From assembly GCF_000247645.1 (NCBI RefSeq), contig NZ_AHWA01000005.1, positions 124,001-188,000 on the forward strand: a DNA stretch of 64,000 nucleotides, read 5' to 3'. Positions 1 to 8,216 of this stretch are shown piece by piece; the first letter of the stretch is position 1, and the number at the start of each line of letters is the position of its first letter. The DNA is from Salinibacterium sp. PAMC 21357 (lineage in GTDB: Bacteria > Actinomycetota > Actinomycetes > Actinomycetales > Microbacteriaceae). The position numbers and the translations under genes were made by a program. The notes under the pieces were generated by a model. The model did not search any database. It saw only the letters and a list, made by a program, of their open reading frames with translations, and was not told the DNA's origin.

Positions 1-188
1 ATCAGGCAAAGGTGCACGGGATTCCCGAATCCGAAGTGGTCGAAAAGGTCATGCTCACGGAGAGCGCCATCAAACGTCTTCTTGAGCCGAGTGAGGTGGC
101 CGATCTCGTGCTGTGGCTCGCCGGCGACACCGCTGGCATGGTCACCGGTGCCTCGTACACGATGGATGGCGGCTGGAGCGCACGATGA
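1..188 (+). CDS. 3-hydroxybutyrate dehydrogenase, C-terminal 61 residues (partial)
   Basis: The reading frame enters from the left edge and stops at the TGA at 186-188. The visible part is the C-terminus of a short-chain dehydrogenase, with the run SAIKRLLEPSEVADLVLWL and the end VTGASYTMDGGW. These are typical of D-3-hydroxybutyrate dehydrogenase, which oxidises 3-hydroxybutyrate to acetoacetate with NAD+. The Rossmann fold and the Ser-Tyr-Lys active site lie outside the window. The stop overlaps the next ATG (ATGA), and CoA-transferase genes follow, so an operon for ketone-body or PHB-derived 3-hydroxybutyrate use is likely. Another SDR substrate cannot be fully excluded from a fragment. 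Confidence 0.85.
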   Translation, partial: QAKVHGIPESEVVEKVMLTESAIKRLLEPSEVADLVLWLAGDTAGMVTGASYTMDGGWSAR

Positions 189-1092
189 CCACGCAACAGA
201 GCACCATCACGTGCCCGGTCGACGGCGGCGAGCTCACGGCTGCCGTCTGGCAACCGGAGACAGAACCACGCGGCACAATCCTGCTGATCCACGGCATTTC
301 GGCGTCGCACAGGTCGTGGCCACTCGTCGCGAAAGCCTTTCCTGAGTACCGCGTCATCGCTCCCGATCTGCGGGGCCGCGGCGCCAGTCGTGACCTTCCG
401 GCTCCGTTCGGGATGCCGCAGCACGCCAAGGACATGAACGCGCTGTTGGCCGCAACCGGCACTGACTCGGCGCTCGTCGTCGGGCACTCGATGGGTGCTT
501 TCGTCGCGACAACCTTGGCGGCGCAGTTCCCGGAGCGTGTCTCTGGCCTGCTCTTGATTGATGGCGGTTTGCCGATTCCGGCGCCCGCCGGAGTCTCAAT
601 GGAGGATTTGCCGCAGGTGATCTTGGGGCCGGCTGTTGATCGGCTCTCGATGACGTTTGAAAACCGCGAGAGCTACCAAGATTTCTGGCGAGTGCACCCA
701 GCGTTCGCCGATGATTTCACGGAAGCCATTCGCGATTACGTCGACTACGACCTCGTGGCACCGCCCCCGAGCTGCACCCCGCGAGCAACTTGGCGGCGGT
801 CAGTTTCGATGCCCTGCAATTGAGCGGCGACACCGACTATCTGGCGGGGCTTCAGGGGCTCACGATGCCGGTGCATTTCATCCGGGCACCGCGGGGTCTT
901 CTCAATCAGGTCCCGGCGTTGTATTCTCCCCAAGAGTGCGACCAATGGCGGTCTGAACTTCCCCACGTGACGTTCTCTGAGGCTGCCGACGTGAATCACT
1001 ACACAATTACTTTGACGCAGCGTGGCGCAGATGGTGTTGCGGGCGTCATGACTGAACTATTGGCGAATCAACCGCGGGAGGTCCGAGCGTGA
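185..1092 (+). pseudogene. alpha/beta hydrolase, interrupted by a one-base frameshift
   Basis: From ATG 185 the frame encodes an alpha/beta hydrolase with the oxyanion-side HG at residues 36-37 and the nucleophile elbow GHSMG (Ser102). After about position 758 the homologous reading moves to another frame, which continues with ELHPASNLAAVSFDALQL and the probable catalytic histidine in DVNHYT and stops at 1090-1092. Adding one base in GTGGCACC near 758 would give a continuous protein of 302 residues reading DLVGTAPELHPAS. Both halves look coding, so this is either a fresh deletion or a sequencing error. The gene overlaps the dehydrogenase stop and the GTG of the CoA transferase. The substrate is unknown; an ester or lactone of the ketone-body pathway is plausible. 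Confidence 0.8.
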
Positions 1093-1865
1093 CTATCGAT
1101 AAGACAGTGGGGTCGGCGGCAGAATCAATCGCTGATATTCCCCGTGGGGCATCTCTGGCCGTTGGCGGATTTGGCCTGTGCGGTAATCCGATGGTGCTCA
1201 TCCAGGCACTGCTTGAGCTGGGGTCAGACGACCTCAGTATCGTCAGCAATAACTGTGGAGTGGATGACTGGGGGCTCGGCGTTCTGCTCGCTGCCCGCCG
1301 TATCCGCAAGATGACGTCGTCGTATGTTGGCGAAAACAAAGAGTTTGAGCGCCAGTTCCTCACGGGCGAGCTCGAAGTCGAGTTGACCCCGCAGGGCACC
1401 CTCGCCGAAAAGCTGCGTGCTGGCGGTTCGGGAATTGGCGCATTCTTCACCCAGACTGGTGTCGGAACCCAGGTTGCCGAGGGTGGTTTGCCTCGCCGCT
1501 ACGACGGTTCGGGTGGCGTGGCTATTGCCTCACCACAAAAAGAGGTGCGTTCGTTCGATGTGAACGGCACCGCGAAAGATTTCGTGCTTGAAGAATCAAT
1601 CACGACTGACTTCTCGCTCGTTCACGCCCTCAAGGGAGACCGTCACGGCAACCTCGTCTTTGCGAAGTCGGCCCGAAACTTCTCGCCGCTCGCCGCGATG
1701 GCGGGCCGCATTTGCATCGCTCAGGTCGAAGAGCTGGTGGAGCCGGGCGAGATTGAGCCGGATGCCGTTCACCTGCCCGGCGTGTATGTCACGCGAATCC
1801 TTGAAGTTGGCTCCGATGTCGAGAAACGGATCGAACGTCGCACAGTGCAGAAGGTGGTTGCGTAA
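1089..1865 (+). CDS. scoA: 3-oxoacid CoA-transferase subunit A
   Basis: The 258-residue alpha subunit of a class I CoA transferase starts at a GTG that overlaps the previous stop (GTGA). The CoA-binding signature GGFGLCGNP lies near residues 26-34, and [17 protein letters not shown] is characteristic of succinyl-CoA:3-ketoacid transferases rather than of the 3-oxoadipate enzymes. With subunit B it transfers CoA from succinyl-CoA to acetoacetate. The upstream 3-hydroxybutyrate dehydrogenase would supply acetoacetate, which supports this reading. Length and motifs are normal. A 3-oxoadipate transferase (PcaI) is the main alternative, but no other protocatechuate genes are nearby. Confidence 0.88.
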   Translation: MTIDKTVGSAAESIADIPRGASLAVGGFGLCGNPMVLIQALLELGSDDLSIVSNNCGVDDWGLGVLLAARRIRKMTSSYVGENKEFERQFLTGELEVELTPQGTLAEKLRAGGSGIGAFFTQTGVGTQVAEGGLPRRYDGSGGVAIASPQKEVRSFDVNGTAKDFVLEESITTDFSLVHALKGDRHGNLVFAKSARNFSPLAAMAGRICIAQVEELVEPGEIEPDAVHLPGVYVTRILEVGSDVEKRIERRTVQKVVA

Positions 1866-2509
1866 TGGCTTTGACTCGTGAAGAAATGGCGGCGCGTGCC
1901 GCTCTCGAACTGGCAGATGGTTCTTATGTGAACCTCGGTATCGGGCTTCCGACGCTCGTGCCGAACTATGTTCCCGAGGGGCGCACGGTTGTATTGCAGT
2001 CGGAGAACGGCATCCTGGGTGTTGGTCCGTACCCGACCGAAGAAAACGTCGATCCCGACCTGATCAACGCCGGAAAAGAGACCGTCACCACGCTTCCCGG
2101 TACGGCTTTCTTTGACTCCGCCATGAGTTTCGGCATGATTCGCGGTGGCAAGATCGACGCGGCCATCCTCGGAGCCATGCAGGTTTCGGTTGCCGGTGAC
2201 CTCGCCAACTGGATGATCCCCGGCAAGATGATCAAGGGCCCGGGCGGTGCCATGGACCTCGTGCACGGCGCAGCTCGCGTCATCGTGCTCATGGAGCATG
2301 TTGCTAAAGATGGCAGCCCCAAGATTGTGAATGAATGCTCCCTGCCCCTCACCGGTCGTGGTGTCGTTCACCGCATCATCACCGACCTCGCGGTAATAGA
2401 CGTGACCGATCGTGGTCTCGTGCTTCGGGAACTCGCTCCCGGCGTTGACGAAGCAACTGTTCGCGCCGCCACCGAACCCGAGCTCATCGTCGAGCTCATA
2501 GCCCCGTAA
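1865..2509 (+). CDS. scoB: 3-oxoacid CoA-transferase subunit B
   Basis: This 214-residue beta subunit begins at an ATG that shares a base with the TAA of subunit A (TAATG), so the two are translationally coupled. The conserved SENG motif is present at residues 46-49. Glu47 is the expected catalytic glutamate that carries CoA as a thioester, and the following GVGPYP is also conserved. The protein forms the active transferase with the upstream subunit. It completes the conversion of 3-hydroxybutyrate to acetoacetyl-CoA encoded by this operon. Confidence 0.9.
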   Translation: MALTREEMAARAALELADGSYVNLGIGLPTLVPNYVPEGRTVVLQSENGILGVGPYPTEENVDPDLINAGKETVTTLPGTAFFDSAMSFGMIRGGKIDAAILGAMQVSVAGDLANWMIPGKMIKGPGGAMDLVHGAARVIVLMEHVAKDGSPKIVNECSLPLTGRGVVHRIITDLAVIDVTDRGLVLRELAPGVDEATVRAATEPELIVELIAP

Positions 2510-2533
2510 CCAACAAACAAAAACGCAGAACAT

Positions 2534-2563
2534 CCGCAGTCTCACGAGCACCCGCAGTCTCAC
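2534..2563 (+). repeat. direct repeat of 12 nt upstream of hydrolase gene
   Basis: CCGCAGTCTCAC occurs at 2534-2545 and again at 2552-2563, exactly 18 nt apart, in the 70-nt gap between scoB and the next hydrolase. The spacing is nearly two helical turns, so a tandem protein-binding site is possible. Chance duplication is the alternative. Confidence 0.5.
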
Positions 2564-2579
2564 CAACTAAGGACACCCC

Positions 2580-3638
2580 ATGGCAACTCTTCTTGACGGT
2601 ATCGTTCAGCACAGCGTCACAACACCGCGCATCGTCGCGTCGGTTCTGGAACGGCCATCCGACACCGCAACCTCGACGGTGGTGTTCGTGCACGGAAACG
2701 TGTCATCGTCGCTGTTTTGGCAGCCGACGATGCTTGCTCTGGATAGCCACGTTCGCGCGCTGGCGATTGATCTGCGCGGCTTCGGCGACAGTGAAACTTT
2801 GCCGGTGGATGCCACGCGTGGCGTTCGGGACTTCTCCGACGACATCGCTTCCGTGCTCGACACCCTCGGTATCGACCGGGCAAGCTTTGTCGGGTGGAGC
2901 ATGGGCGGCGGAGTCGTCATGCAGTTCATGCTCGATCACGCCGACCGTGTCGATACCGTCTCGTTTGTGTCACCTGTCTCACCCTTCGGCTTTGGCGGAA
3001 CCACGGGTGCGAATGGTGAGCTTCTGAATCCCGAGTGCTCTGGCACGGGCGGCGGGGGAGCGAACCCCGAATTCGTTGCGCAATTGAACGCGGGCAACAC
3101 GACTGACGATTCACCGACATCCGCTCGTCTGGTGTTCCGCACGGCCTATGTTGTGGATGCCGCAGCCCACACCGAACACGAAGATCTGTGGGTCGAGTCG
3201 ATGCTCACGACCGCGACCGGCGAAGACAACTATCCGGGTGATTCGGTCGCCGTTGAGGCATGGCCCGGCTTTGGCCCAGGAGGACGCGGAGTGCTCAACA
3301 CCATGACTCCCGACCATTTCAACGTCAGCGGAATCACTGAGCTAGAGACGAAGCCGCGAGTGTTGTGGGTGCGCGGTCTGAACGATGCGATTGTCTCGGA
3401 TGCTTCTGGTTTCGATCTGAACTTCCTTGGCCAGTTGGGTGTGATTCCGGGCTGGCCCGGGGTTGAGGTTGCTCCGCCCCAGCCGATGATCGAACAGACC
3501 CGTGCCGTTTTCGACCGCTATGTCGCCAATGGAGGCGAATATATCGAACTCGCGTGGGAAAACTGCGGTCATTCGGCGCACCTCGAGCGTCCCGCTGAGT
3601 TCGTTGAGGCGCTCTCTGCTCATCTCGCCGCGCGCTAG
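2580..3638 (+). CDS. alpha/beta hydrolase fold protein
   Basis: A 352-residue protein with an intact alpha/beta hydrolase core. FVHGN at residues 36-40 forms the oxyanion side, GWSMG places the nucleophile at Ser107, GLNDAIVSD probably holds the acid residue, and CGHSAHLERP supplies His331. It is longer than most members, with an insertion around residues 135-230 that includes a glycine-rich stretch (CSGTGGGGANP); this probably forms the lid. AAGGA lies just upstream of the ATG. It follows the CoA-transferase genes by 70 nt on the same strand and may belong to the same catabolic operon. The substrate cannot be told from sequence. Confidence 0.85.
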   Translation: MATLLDGIVQHSVTTPRIVASVLERPSDTATSTVVFVHGNVSSSLFWQPTMLALDSHVRALAIDLRGFGDSETLPVDATRGVRDFSDDIASVLDTLGIDRASFVGWSMGGGVVMQFMLDHADRVDTVSFVSPVSPFGFGGTTGANGELLNPECSGTGGGGANPEFVAQLNAGNTTDDSPTSARLVFRTAYVVDAAAHTEHEDLWVESMLTTATGEDNYPGDSVAVEAWPGFGPGGRGVLNTMTPDHFNVSGITELETKPRVLWVRGLNDAIVSDASGFDLNFLGQLGVIPGWPGVEVAPPQPMIEQTRAVFDRYVANGGEYIELAWENCGHSAHLERPAEFVEALSAHLAAR

Positions 3639-3666
3639 CGTTCCGCAGATGTTCAGGAGTCGGCTT

Positions 3667-3672
3667 TAGGAT
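3667..3672 (+). promoter_or_regulatory. -10 element for leaderless ispG
   Basis: TAGGAT is followed by a 6-nt spacer and then the GTG start at 3679. No Shine-Dalgarno is present. Confidence 0.6.
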
Positions 3673-3678
3673 GGGCTA

Positions 3679-4827
3679 GTGCCAGCAATCAATCTTGGAA
3701 TGCCGAAAGTTCCCGAAGTCCTCGCTCCCCGTCGCAAGACCCGCCAAATCAAAGTGGGTTCGGTAGGAGTGGGCAGCGAGTCGCAGGTCAGCGTTCAGTC
3801 GATGACCACGACGCAAACGACGAACATTGACGGAACGCTCCAGCAGATTGCCGAACTCACGGCGTCGGGCTGCGACATCGTCCGCGTTGCGGTTCCTCAT
3901 CAAGATGACGCGGATGTCTTGCACATCATTGCGAAGAAGAGCCAGATTCCGGTTATTGCCGATATTCACTTTCAGCCGCGCTATGTTTTCTCGGCGATTG
4001 ATGCGGGAGTGGGCGCCGTGCGCGTCAATCCCGGCAACATCCGCAAGTTTGATGACAAGGTCGGCGACATTGCCAAGGCAGCCAAAGATGCCGGTGTGAG
4101 CCTGCGTATCGGTATCAACGCCGGTTCGCTTGAGCCAAGCCTGCTGCAAAAGTATGGCAAGGCTACTGCTGAGGCGCTCGTCGAGAGCGCGGTCTGGGAG
4201 GCAAGCCTCTTTGAAGAGCACGACTTCCACGACTTCAAGATTTCAGTCAAGCACAATGACCCCATCGTGATGGTGAAGGCGTACCGCATGCTTGCCGAGC
4301 GCGGTGACTGGCCGCTGCACTTGGGCGTTACCGAAGCTGGCCCCGAATTTCAAGGCACGATCAAGAGCGCTACGGCGTTCGGCATCCTGCTTTCTGAAGG
4401 CATCGGTGACACGATTCGTGTTTCCCTGTCGGCACCGCCCGCTCAAGAAGTGAAGGTCGGATTGCAGATTCTGCAGTCGCTGAACCTTCGTGAGCGCAAG
4501 CTAGAAATCGTCTCGTGCCCCAGCTGTGGTCGCGCTCAGGTCGACGTGTACAAGCTCGCTAACGACGTCACTGAGGGTCTCGAAGGCATGACGGTTCCGC
4601 TGCGCGTTGCCGTGATGGGCTGTGTCGTCAATGGGCCCGGTGAGGCCCGTGAAGCTGACCTCGGTGTTGCCAGTGGTAACGGCAAGGGGCAGATCTTTGT
4701 GAAGGGCGAAGTCATCAAGACCGTTCCCGAATCAGAGATCGTTGCGACGCTTATCGAAGAGGCCAATCGCATCGCAGCCGAAATGCCTGCCGGCGAGATC
4801 GGTACCCCGCAAGTATTGACCCCGTAG
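3679..4827 (+). CDS. ispG: (E)-4-hydroxy-3-methylbut-2-enyl-diphosphate synthase
   Basis: IspG (GcpE) catalyses the penultimate step of the MEP isoprenoid pathway, a reductive ring opening by a [4Fe-4S] enzyme. The 382-residue protein has the TIM-barrel N-terminal half and the cluster-binding cysteines in CPSCGR (Cys280 and Cys283) and [11 protein letters not shown] (Cys315), with the family glutamate close to the third cysteine. The start is GTG 3679, six bases after a TANNNT box, so the mRNA is probably leaderless. The neighbour proS follows 18 nt later with its own promoter-like box. Placement before proS and nusA is common in actinobacteria. Confidence 0.97.
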   Translation: MPAINLGMPKVPEVLAPRRKTRQIKVGSVGVGSESQVSVQSMTTTQTTNIDGTLQQIAELTASGCDIVRVAVPHQDDADVLHIIAKKSQIPVIADIHFQPRYVFSAIDAGVGAVRVNPGNIRKFDDKVGDIAKAAKDAGVSLRIGINAGSLEPSLLQKYGKATAEALVESAVWEASLFEEHDFHDFKISVKHNDPIVMVKAYRMLAERGDWPLHLGVTEAGPEFQGTIKSATAFGILLSEGIGDTIRVSLSAPPAQEVKVGLQILQSLNLRERKLEIVSCPSCGRAQVDVYKLANDVTEGLEGMTVPLRVAVMGCVVNGPGEAREADLGVASGNGKGQIFVKGEVIKTVPESEIVATLIEEANRIAAEMPAGEIGTPQVLTP

Positions 4828-4833
4828 CGCCAC

Positions 4834-4839
4834 TAACAT
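4834..4839 (+). promoter_or_regulatory. -10 element for leaderless proS
   Basis: TAACAT lies in the 18-nt gap after ispG, six bases before the GTG at 4846. Confidence 0.6.
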
Positions 4840-4845
4840 TGAGAC

Positions 4846-6627
4846 GTGTCTACACGTCTTTCTCAACTCTTTGTCCGCACGCTCCGCGAAGATCCCGTTG
4901 ATGCTGAGGTAGCCAGCCACCGCCTTTTGGTGCGTGCCGGCTACATCCGTCGTCAGGCTCCTGGTGTCTTTGCGTGGTTGCCGCTTGGTCTCAAGGTTCG
5001 CCGCAAGATCGAGGCGATCATCCGTGACGAGCTCGAATCGTTCGGCGCTCAAGAGGTGCACTTTCCCGCGCTGCTGCCACGGGAGCCCTATGAGCTGACG
5101 GGGCGCTGGACTGAGTACGGTGACGGCATTTTCCGTCTTCAGGATCGCAAGGGCGCCGACTATCTGTTGGCCCCAACGCACGAAGAGGTCTTCACGCTGC
5201 TCGTGAAAGACCTTTACTCGAGCTACAAAGATCTGCCACTTTCGCTGTATCAAATTCAGGACAAGTATCGCGATGAGGCGCGCCCGCGTGCTGGCCTACT
5301 GCGCGGTCGCGAATTCACGATGAAAGACAGCTACTCCTTCGATTACACGGATGCTGGCCTCGACCTGTCGTACCAGCAGCACCGTGATGCTTACGAGCGC
5401 ATTTTCACTCGCCTCGGGCTCGAATACGTCATTGTGTCGGCGGATGCTGGAGCGATGGGTGGCTCGAAGAGTGAAGAGTTCTTGCACCCCACCCCTGTTG
5501 GCGAAGACACGTTCGTTCGCACCGCTGGCGGGTACGCGGCAAACGTGGAGGCGTATCGCACGACGACGCCCGAAGCGCTGCCGATTGAGGGCTTGCCCGC
5601 GGCGCTAGTTTTCGACTCGCCAAATACGCCGACGATCGAGACGCTTGTTGCGCTTGCTAATGAGCAGCAGCCGCGCGACGATCGTCCGTGGACGGCGGCA
5701 GACACGCTTAAGAACATCGTTCTTGCGCTCAAATCGATTGACGGATCCCGTGAACTCGTCGTGGTCGGTCTTCCTGGCGACCGTGATGTCGACCTCAAGC
5801 GTGCCGAGGTCGCCTTCGCCCCCGCTGAGGTTGAAGCGGCAACGGCTGAAGACTTTGCTGCGCTTGCCAAGCTCGAGGGAAACCCCGGCTTCGTGAAGGG
5901 CTATATCGGTCCGTGGTCGTCTGAGGGCGCCGTGCTCGGCGAGAAATCGGCAACCGGGGTTCGTTTCGTTCTCGATCCTCGCGTCGTCGATGGCACGCAG
6001 TGGATCACGGGCGCAAACCTCCACGAGAAGCACGTGCTTGGTCTCGTTGCCGGTCGCGACTTTGTCGGCGACGGCATCGTTGAGGTGTCGGATGTTCGTG
6101 CCGGCGACCCTGCTCCCGACGGCAGCGGCCCCATTGAAACCGCTCGCGGCATGGAGATCGGTCACGTCTTTCAGCTCGGCCGCAAGTATGCCGAAGTCCT
6201 CGGACTCAAGGTCCTCGATGAGAATGGAAAACTTGTCACCGTCACCATGGGTTCGTATGGCATCGGTGTAACACGCCTGATGGCAGCCATTGCGGAGACA
6301 ACCAACGACGGCAAGGGCCTCTTGTGGCCTAAGAACATCAGCCCGTTTGACGTGCACATCGTCGCGGCCGGCAAAGACCCCGTCATTTTCGAGACCGCCG
6401 AGAACCTCGTTTCTGCGCTGGAGAGTGCCGGTCTCGACGTGCTCTTCGACGATCGCCTCAAGGTTTCGCCCGGGGTGAAATTCGGCGATGCCGAGTTGCT
6501 GGGCATTCCCAAGATCGTGATTGTTGGCCGCGATGCTGCCAACGGAATGGTTGAAGTTTGGGATCGCGTCACCAACGAGCGCACCAGCACGAGCATCGCC
6601 GAAGTTGGTGCCGCGCTCCTCGCCTAA
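4846..6627 (+). CDS. proS: proline--tRNA ligase, bacterial type
   Basis: A 593-residue class II aminoacyl-tRNA synthetase. The catalytic core holds the motif 2 region [20 protein letters not shown] near residues 144-163 and the motif 3 region with [12 protein letters not shown] near 470. Between them, roughly residues 230-390, lies the insertion domain that edits Ala-tRNA(Pro) in bacterial-type enzymes. The C-terminal anticodon-binding domain begins near residue 500 ([11 protein letters not shown]). Start is a GTG with no Shine-Dalgarno, after a TANNNT box. It charges tRNA(Pro) in the cytoplasm. Confidence 0.97.
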   Translation: MSTRLSQLFVRTLREDPVDAEVASHRLLVRAGYIRRQAPGVFAWLPLGLKVRRKIEAIIRDELESFGAQEVHFPALLPREPYELTGRWTEYGDGIFRLQDRKGADYLLAPTHEEVFTLLVKDLYSSYKDLPLSLYQIQDKYRDEARPRAGLLRGREFTMKDSYSFDYTDAGLDLSYQQHRDAYERIFTRLGLEYVIVSADAGAMGGSKSEEFLHPTPVGEDTFVRTAGGYAANVEAYRTTTPEALPIEGLPAALVFDSPNTPTIETLVALANEQQPRDDRPWTAADTLKNIVLALKSIDGSRELVVVGLPGDRDVDLKRAEVAFAPAEVEAATAEDFAALAKLEGNPGFVKGYIGPWSSEGAVLGEKSATGVRFVLDPRVVDGTQWITGANLHEKHVLGLVAGRDFVGDGIVEVSDVRAGDPAPDGSGPIETARGMEIGHVFQLGRKYAEVLGLKVLDENGKLVTVTMGSYGIGVTRLMAAIAETTNDGKGLLWPKNISPFDVHIVAAGKDPVIFETAENLVSALESAGLDVLFDDRLKVSPGVKFGDAELLGIPKIVIVGRDAANGMVEVWDRVTNERTSTSIAEVGAALLA

Positions 6628-6647
6628 GGCGGCTAAACTAGCCTATT

Positions 6648-6670
6648 CGGATCCAGTAAGGATCCGGTTT
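6648..6670 (+). terminator. stem-loop between proS and nusA
   Basis: CGGATCC at 6648-6654 pairs with GGATCCG at 6660-6666 across the loop AGTAA and is followed by GTTTAT. It may be a weak terminator for proS or a nusA leader element. The T-run is short, so the call is tentative. Confidence 0.4.
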
Positions 6671-6701
6671 ATCACCCCTAAATGAATATCGGAGGCCCTC
6701 A

Positions 6702-7703
6702 ATGGATATCGACTTGAGCGTGCTGCGCATGATGGAGCGCGAACGAGAGATACCGTTCGAAGAACTGGTGCAGATCATTGAGCAGGCAATCATGAGTGCC
6801 TATCTCAAGCACGTTGAGGCTCCCGAAGGTACAGCTGCAGAGATTGCTCCAACGGCTCGCGTCGTTCTCGATCGCAAGACCGGGCACGTTAGCGTGTGGG
6901 TTCCTGAATACGACGAAGAAGGCGCAGTCGTCGGCGAGGCTGAAGACAGCCCCACTGATTTCGGCCGCATCGCGGCTTTCGCGGCGAAGCAGGTCATCAA
7001 TCAGCGGTTACGCGACATTGGTGACGACAAGGTTCTCGGCGAATTCAAAGGTCGCGAAGGCGACATCGTTGCTGGCGTCATTCAACAGGGCCCCAACCCA
7101 CGGATGATCCACATCGATCTCGGCACTGTAGAGGCGATTATGCCTCCCGAAGAGCAAGTGCCGACCGAAGAGTACAAGCACGGTTCTCGCTTGCGCGTCT
7201 ACGTCACTGCCGTCAATAAAGGTGACAAAGGCCCACAGATCACGGTCAGCCGCACCCATCCTTCGCTCGTACGCAAGCTCTTTGCGCTCGAAGTTCCGGA
7301 GATCGCTAGCGGCCTCGTTGAGATCACGTCAGTAGCTCGCGAAGCCGGTCACCGCACCAAGATGGCGGTGCGCGCGACTGAATCAGGCATCAACGCCAAG
7401 GGATCCTGCATTGGTGAGCTTGGCCAGCGCGTTCGCGCTGTGACCGCAGAGCTCAACAACGAGAAAATTGACATTGTCGACTACTCCGAAAACCTTGCAA
7501 CCTTCGTCGCAAATGCGCTGTCGCCGGCCAAGGTGTCGAGTTCATTCGTCATCGACGAAGCAACGAAAGCGGTTCGCGCCCTCGTTCCCGACTACCAGCT
7601 TTCGCTGGCGATCGGCAAAGAAGGGCAGAACGCGCGCCTGGCGGCAAAGCTCACCGGCGCACGCATCGACATCCAGCCAGACTCAATCCTCGACGGCGAG
7701 TAG
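6702..7703 (+). CDS. nusA: transcription termination/antitermination protein NusA
   Basis: A 333-residue NusA, the usual short actinobacterial length. An N-terminal RNA polymerase-binding domain spans residues 1-125. An S1 domain follows ([11 protein letters not shown], about 130-200), then two KH domains, with the typical [18 protein letters not shown] near residue 232 and [20 protein letters not shown] near 297-316. It modulates pausing and termination and binds nascent RNA. GGAGG lies 8 nt before the ATG. It heads the nusA-ylxR-infB group, whose internal gaps contain several RNA hairpins. Confidence 0.96.
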   Translation: MDIDLSVLRMMEREREIPFEELVQIIEQAIMSAYLKHVEAPEGTAAEIAPTARVVLDRKTGHVSVWVPEYDEEGAVVGEAEDSPTDFGRIAAFAAKQVINQRLRDIGDDKVLGEFKGREGDIVAGVIQQGPNPRMIHIDLGTVEAIMPPEEQVPTEEYKHGSRLRVYVTAVNKGDKGPQITVSRTHPSLVRKLFALEVPEIASGLVEITSVAREAGHRTKMAVRATESGINAKGSCIGELGQRVRAVTAELNNEKIDIVDYSENLATFVANALSPAKVSSSFVIDEATKAVRALVPDYQLSLAIGKEGQNARLAAKLTGARIDIQPDSILDGE

Positions 7704-7714
7704 TCGCTCGGCCG

Positions 7715-7749
7715 CTGTCGACACTGCGTGCACATCGCGGAGTCGACAG
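7715..7749 (+). promoter_or_regulatory. 8-bp inverted repeat between nusA and ylxR
   Basis: CTGTCGAC at 7715-7722 and GTCGACAG at 7742-7749 are perfectly complementary, with a 19-nt loop. It could be an RNA processing site within the operon. No T-run follows, so termination is unlikely. Confidence 0.4.
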
Positions 7750-7835
7750 TGGTCGAGGGCCAACGGTGCTCGCGAGCACGCAACTCGTGCCGAAACTGGG
7801 CGCGGGGGAGTGCGTGATTGGAGAGTAGGGGTATC

Positions 7836-8126
7836 ATGGAAGCAATAAGGACGTGCATCGGCTGTCGCGCAAGTGGCAGCAGATCGTCGTTACTGAGAGT
7901 TATCGCATCTCACGGTGCGGTTGTGGCCGACCATTCGGCCGCACTTCCGGGTCGTGGTGCCTGGCTTCACCCCACGCTCACGTGTTACGAGACTGCAGTC
8001 AAACGCAGAGCTTTTGCGCGTGCGTTGAAGGTGGAACCACCACTAGATACCGAAGCACTTCTTTCAGTGTTAGCTGAATATGAGGCGGGACATCAACCGG
8101 TGTCCCCTAACGAACAGGCTGATTGA
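7836..8126 (+). CDS. ylxR: YlxR family RNA-binding protein (DUF448)
   Basis: A 96-residue basic protein with the family signature RTCIGCR at the N-terminus and the later RGAWLHP and KRRAFARAL segments. YlxR proteins sit between nusA and infB in most Gram-positive genomes. They bind RNA and have been linked to RNase P and to regulation of gene expression. I chose ATG 7836 because it puts the conserved cysteine motif seven residues from the start. A TTG at 7818 is in frame but gives an unconserved extension. Confidence 0.9.
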   Translation: MEAIRTCIGCRASGSRSSLLRVIASHGAVVADHSAALPGRGAWLHPTLTCYETAVKRRAFARALKVEPPLDTEALLSVLAEYEAGHQPVSPNEQAD

Positions 8127-8137
8127 CCTATGGACAA

Positions 8138-8212
8138 CTAATGAGCAACTCGAAATGAGTTCCGTCAGTAATTAGTGGTCTGCCCCTGTCTGGGAGCAGA
8201 CCCAGACAGGAG
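8138..8212 (+). promoter_or_regulatory. structured infB leader with two mutually exclusive hairpins
   Basis: The gap between ylxR and infB contains a nested stem (CTAAT 8138-8142 with ATTAG 8171-8175, and AACTC 8147-8151 with GAGTT 8157-8161). Two competing stems follow. Stem A pairs GGTCTGC 8177-8183 with GCAGACC 8196-8202. Stem B pairs CCTGTCTGGG 8185-8194 with CCCAGACAGG 8201-8210 perfectly over ten base pairs. A and B share bases and cannot coexist. The 3' arm of B includes part of the AGGAG ribosome binding site of infB (8208-8212). An RNA switch that gates IF2 translation is inferred; no known riboswitch class is recognised. Confidence 0.55.
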
Positions 8213-8216
8213 AAAA

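Noticed and set aside
1769-2566. A 265-codon minus-strand frame over scoB
   Set aside because: It overlaps a well-supported CoA-transferase subunit completely, and its sequence is low-complexity antisense.
5605-6357. A 250-codon minus-strand frame inside proS
   Set aside because: The antisense of a conserved synthetase with no recognisable motif or start signal.
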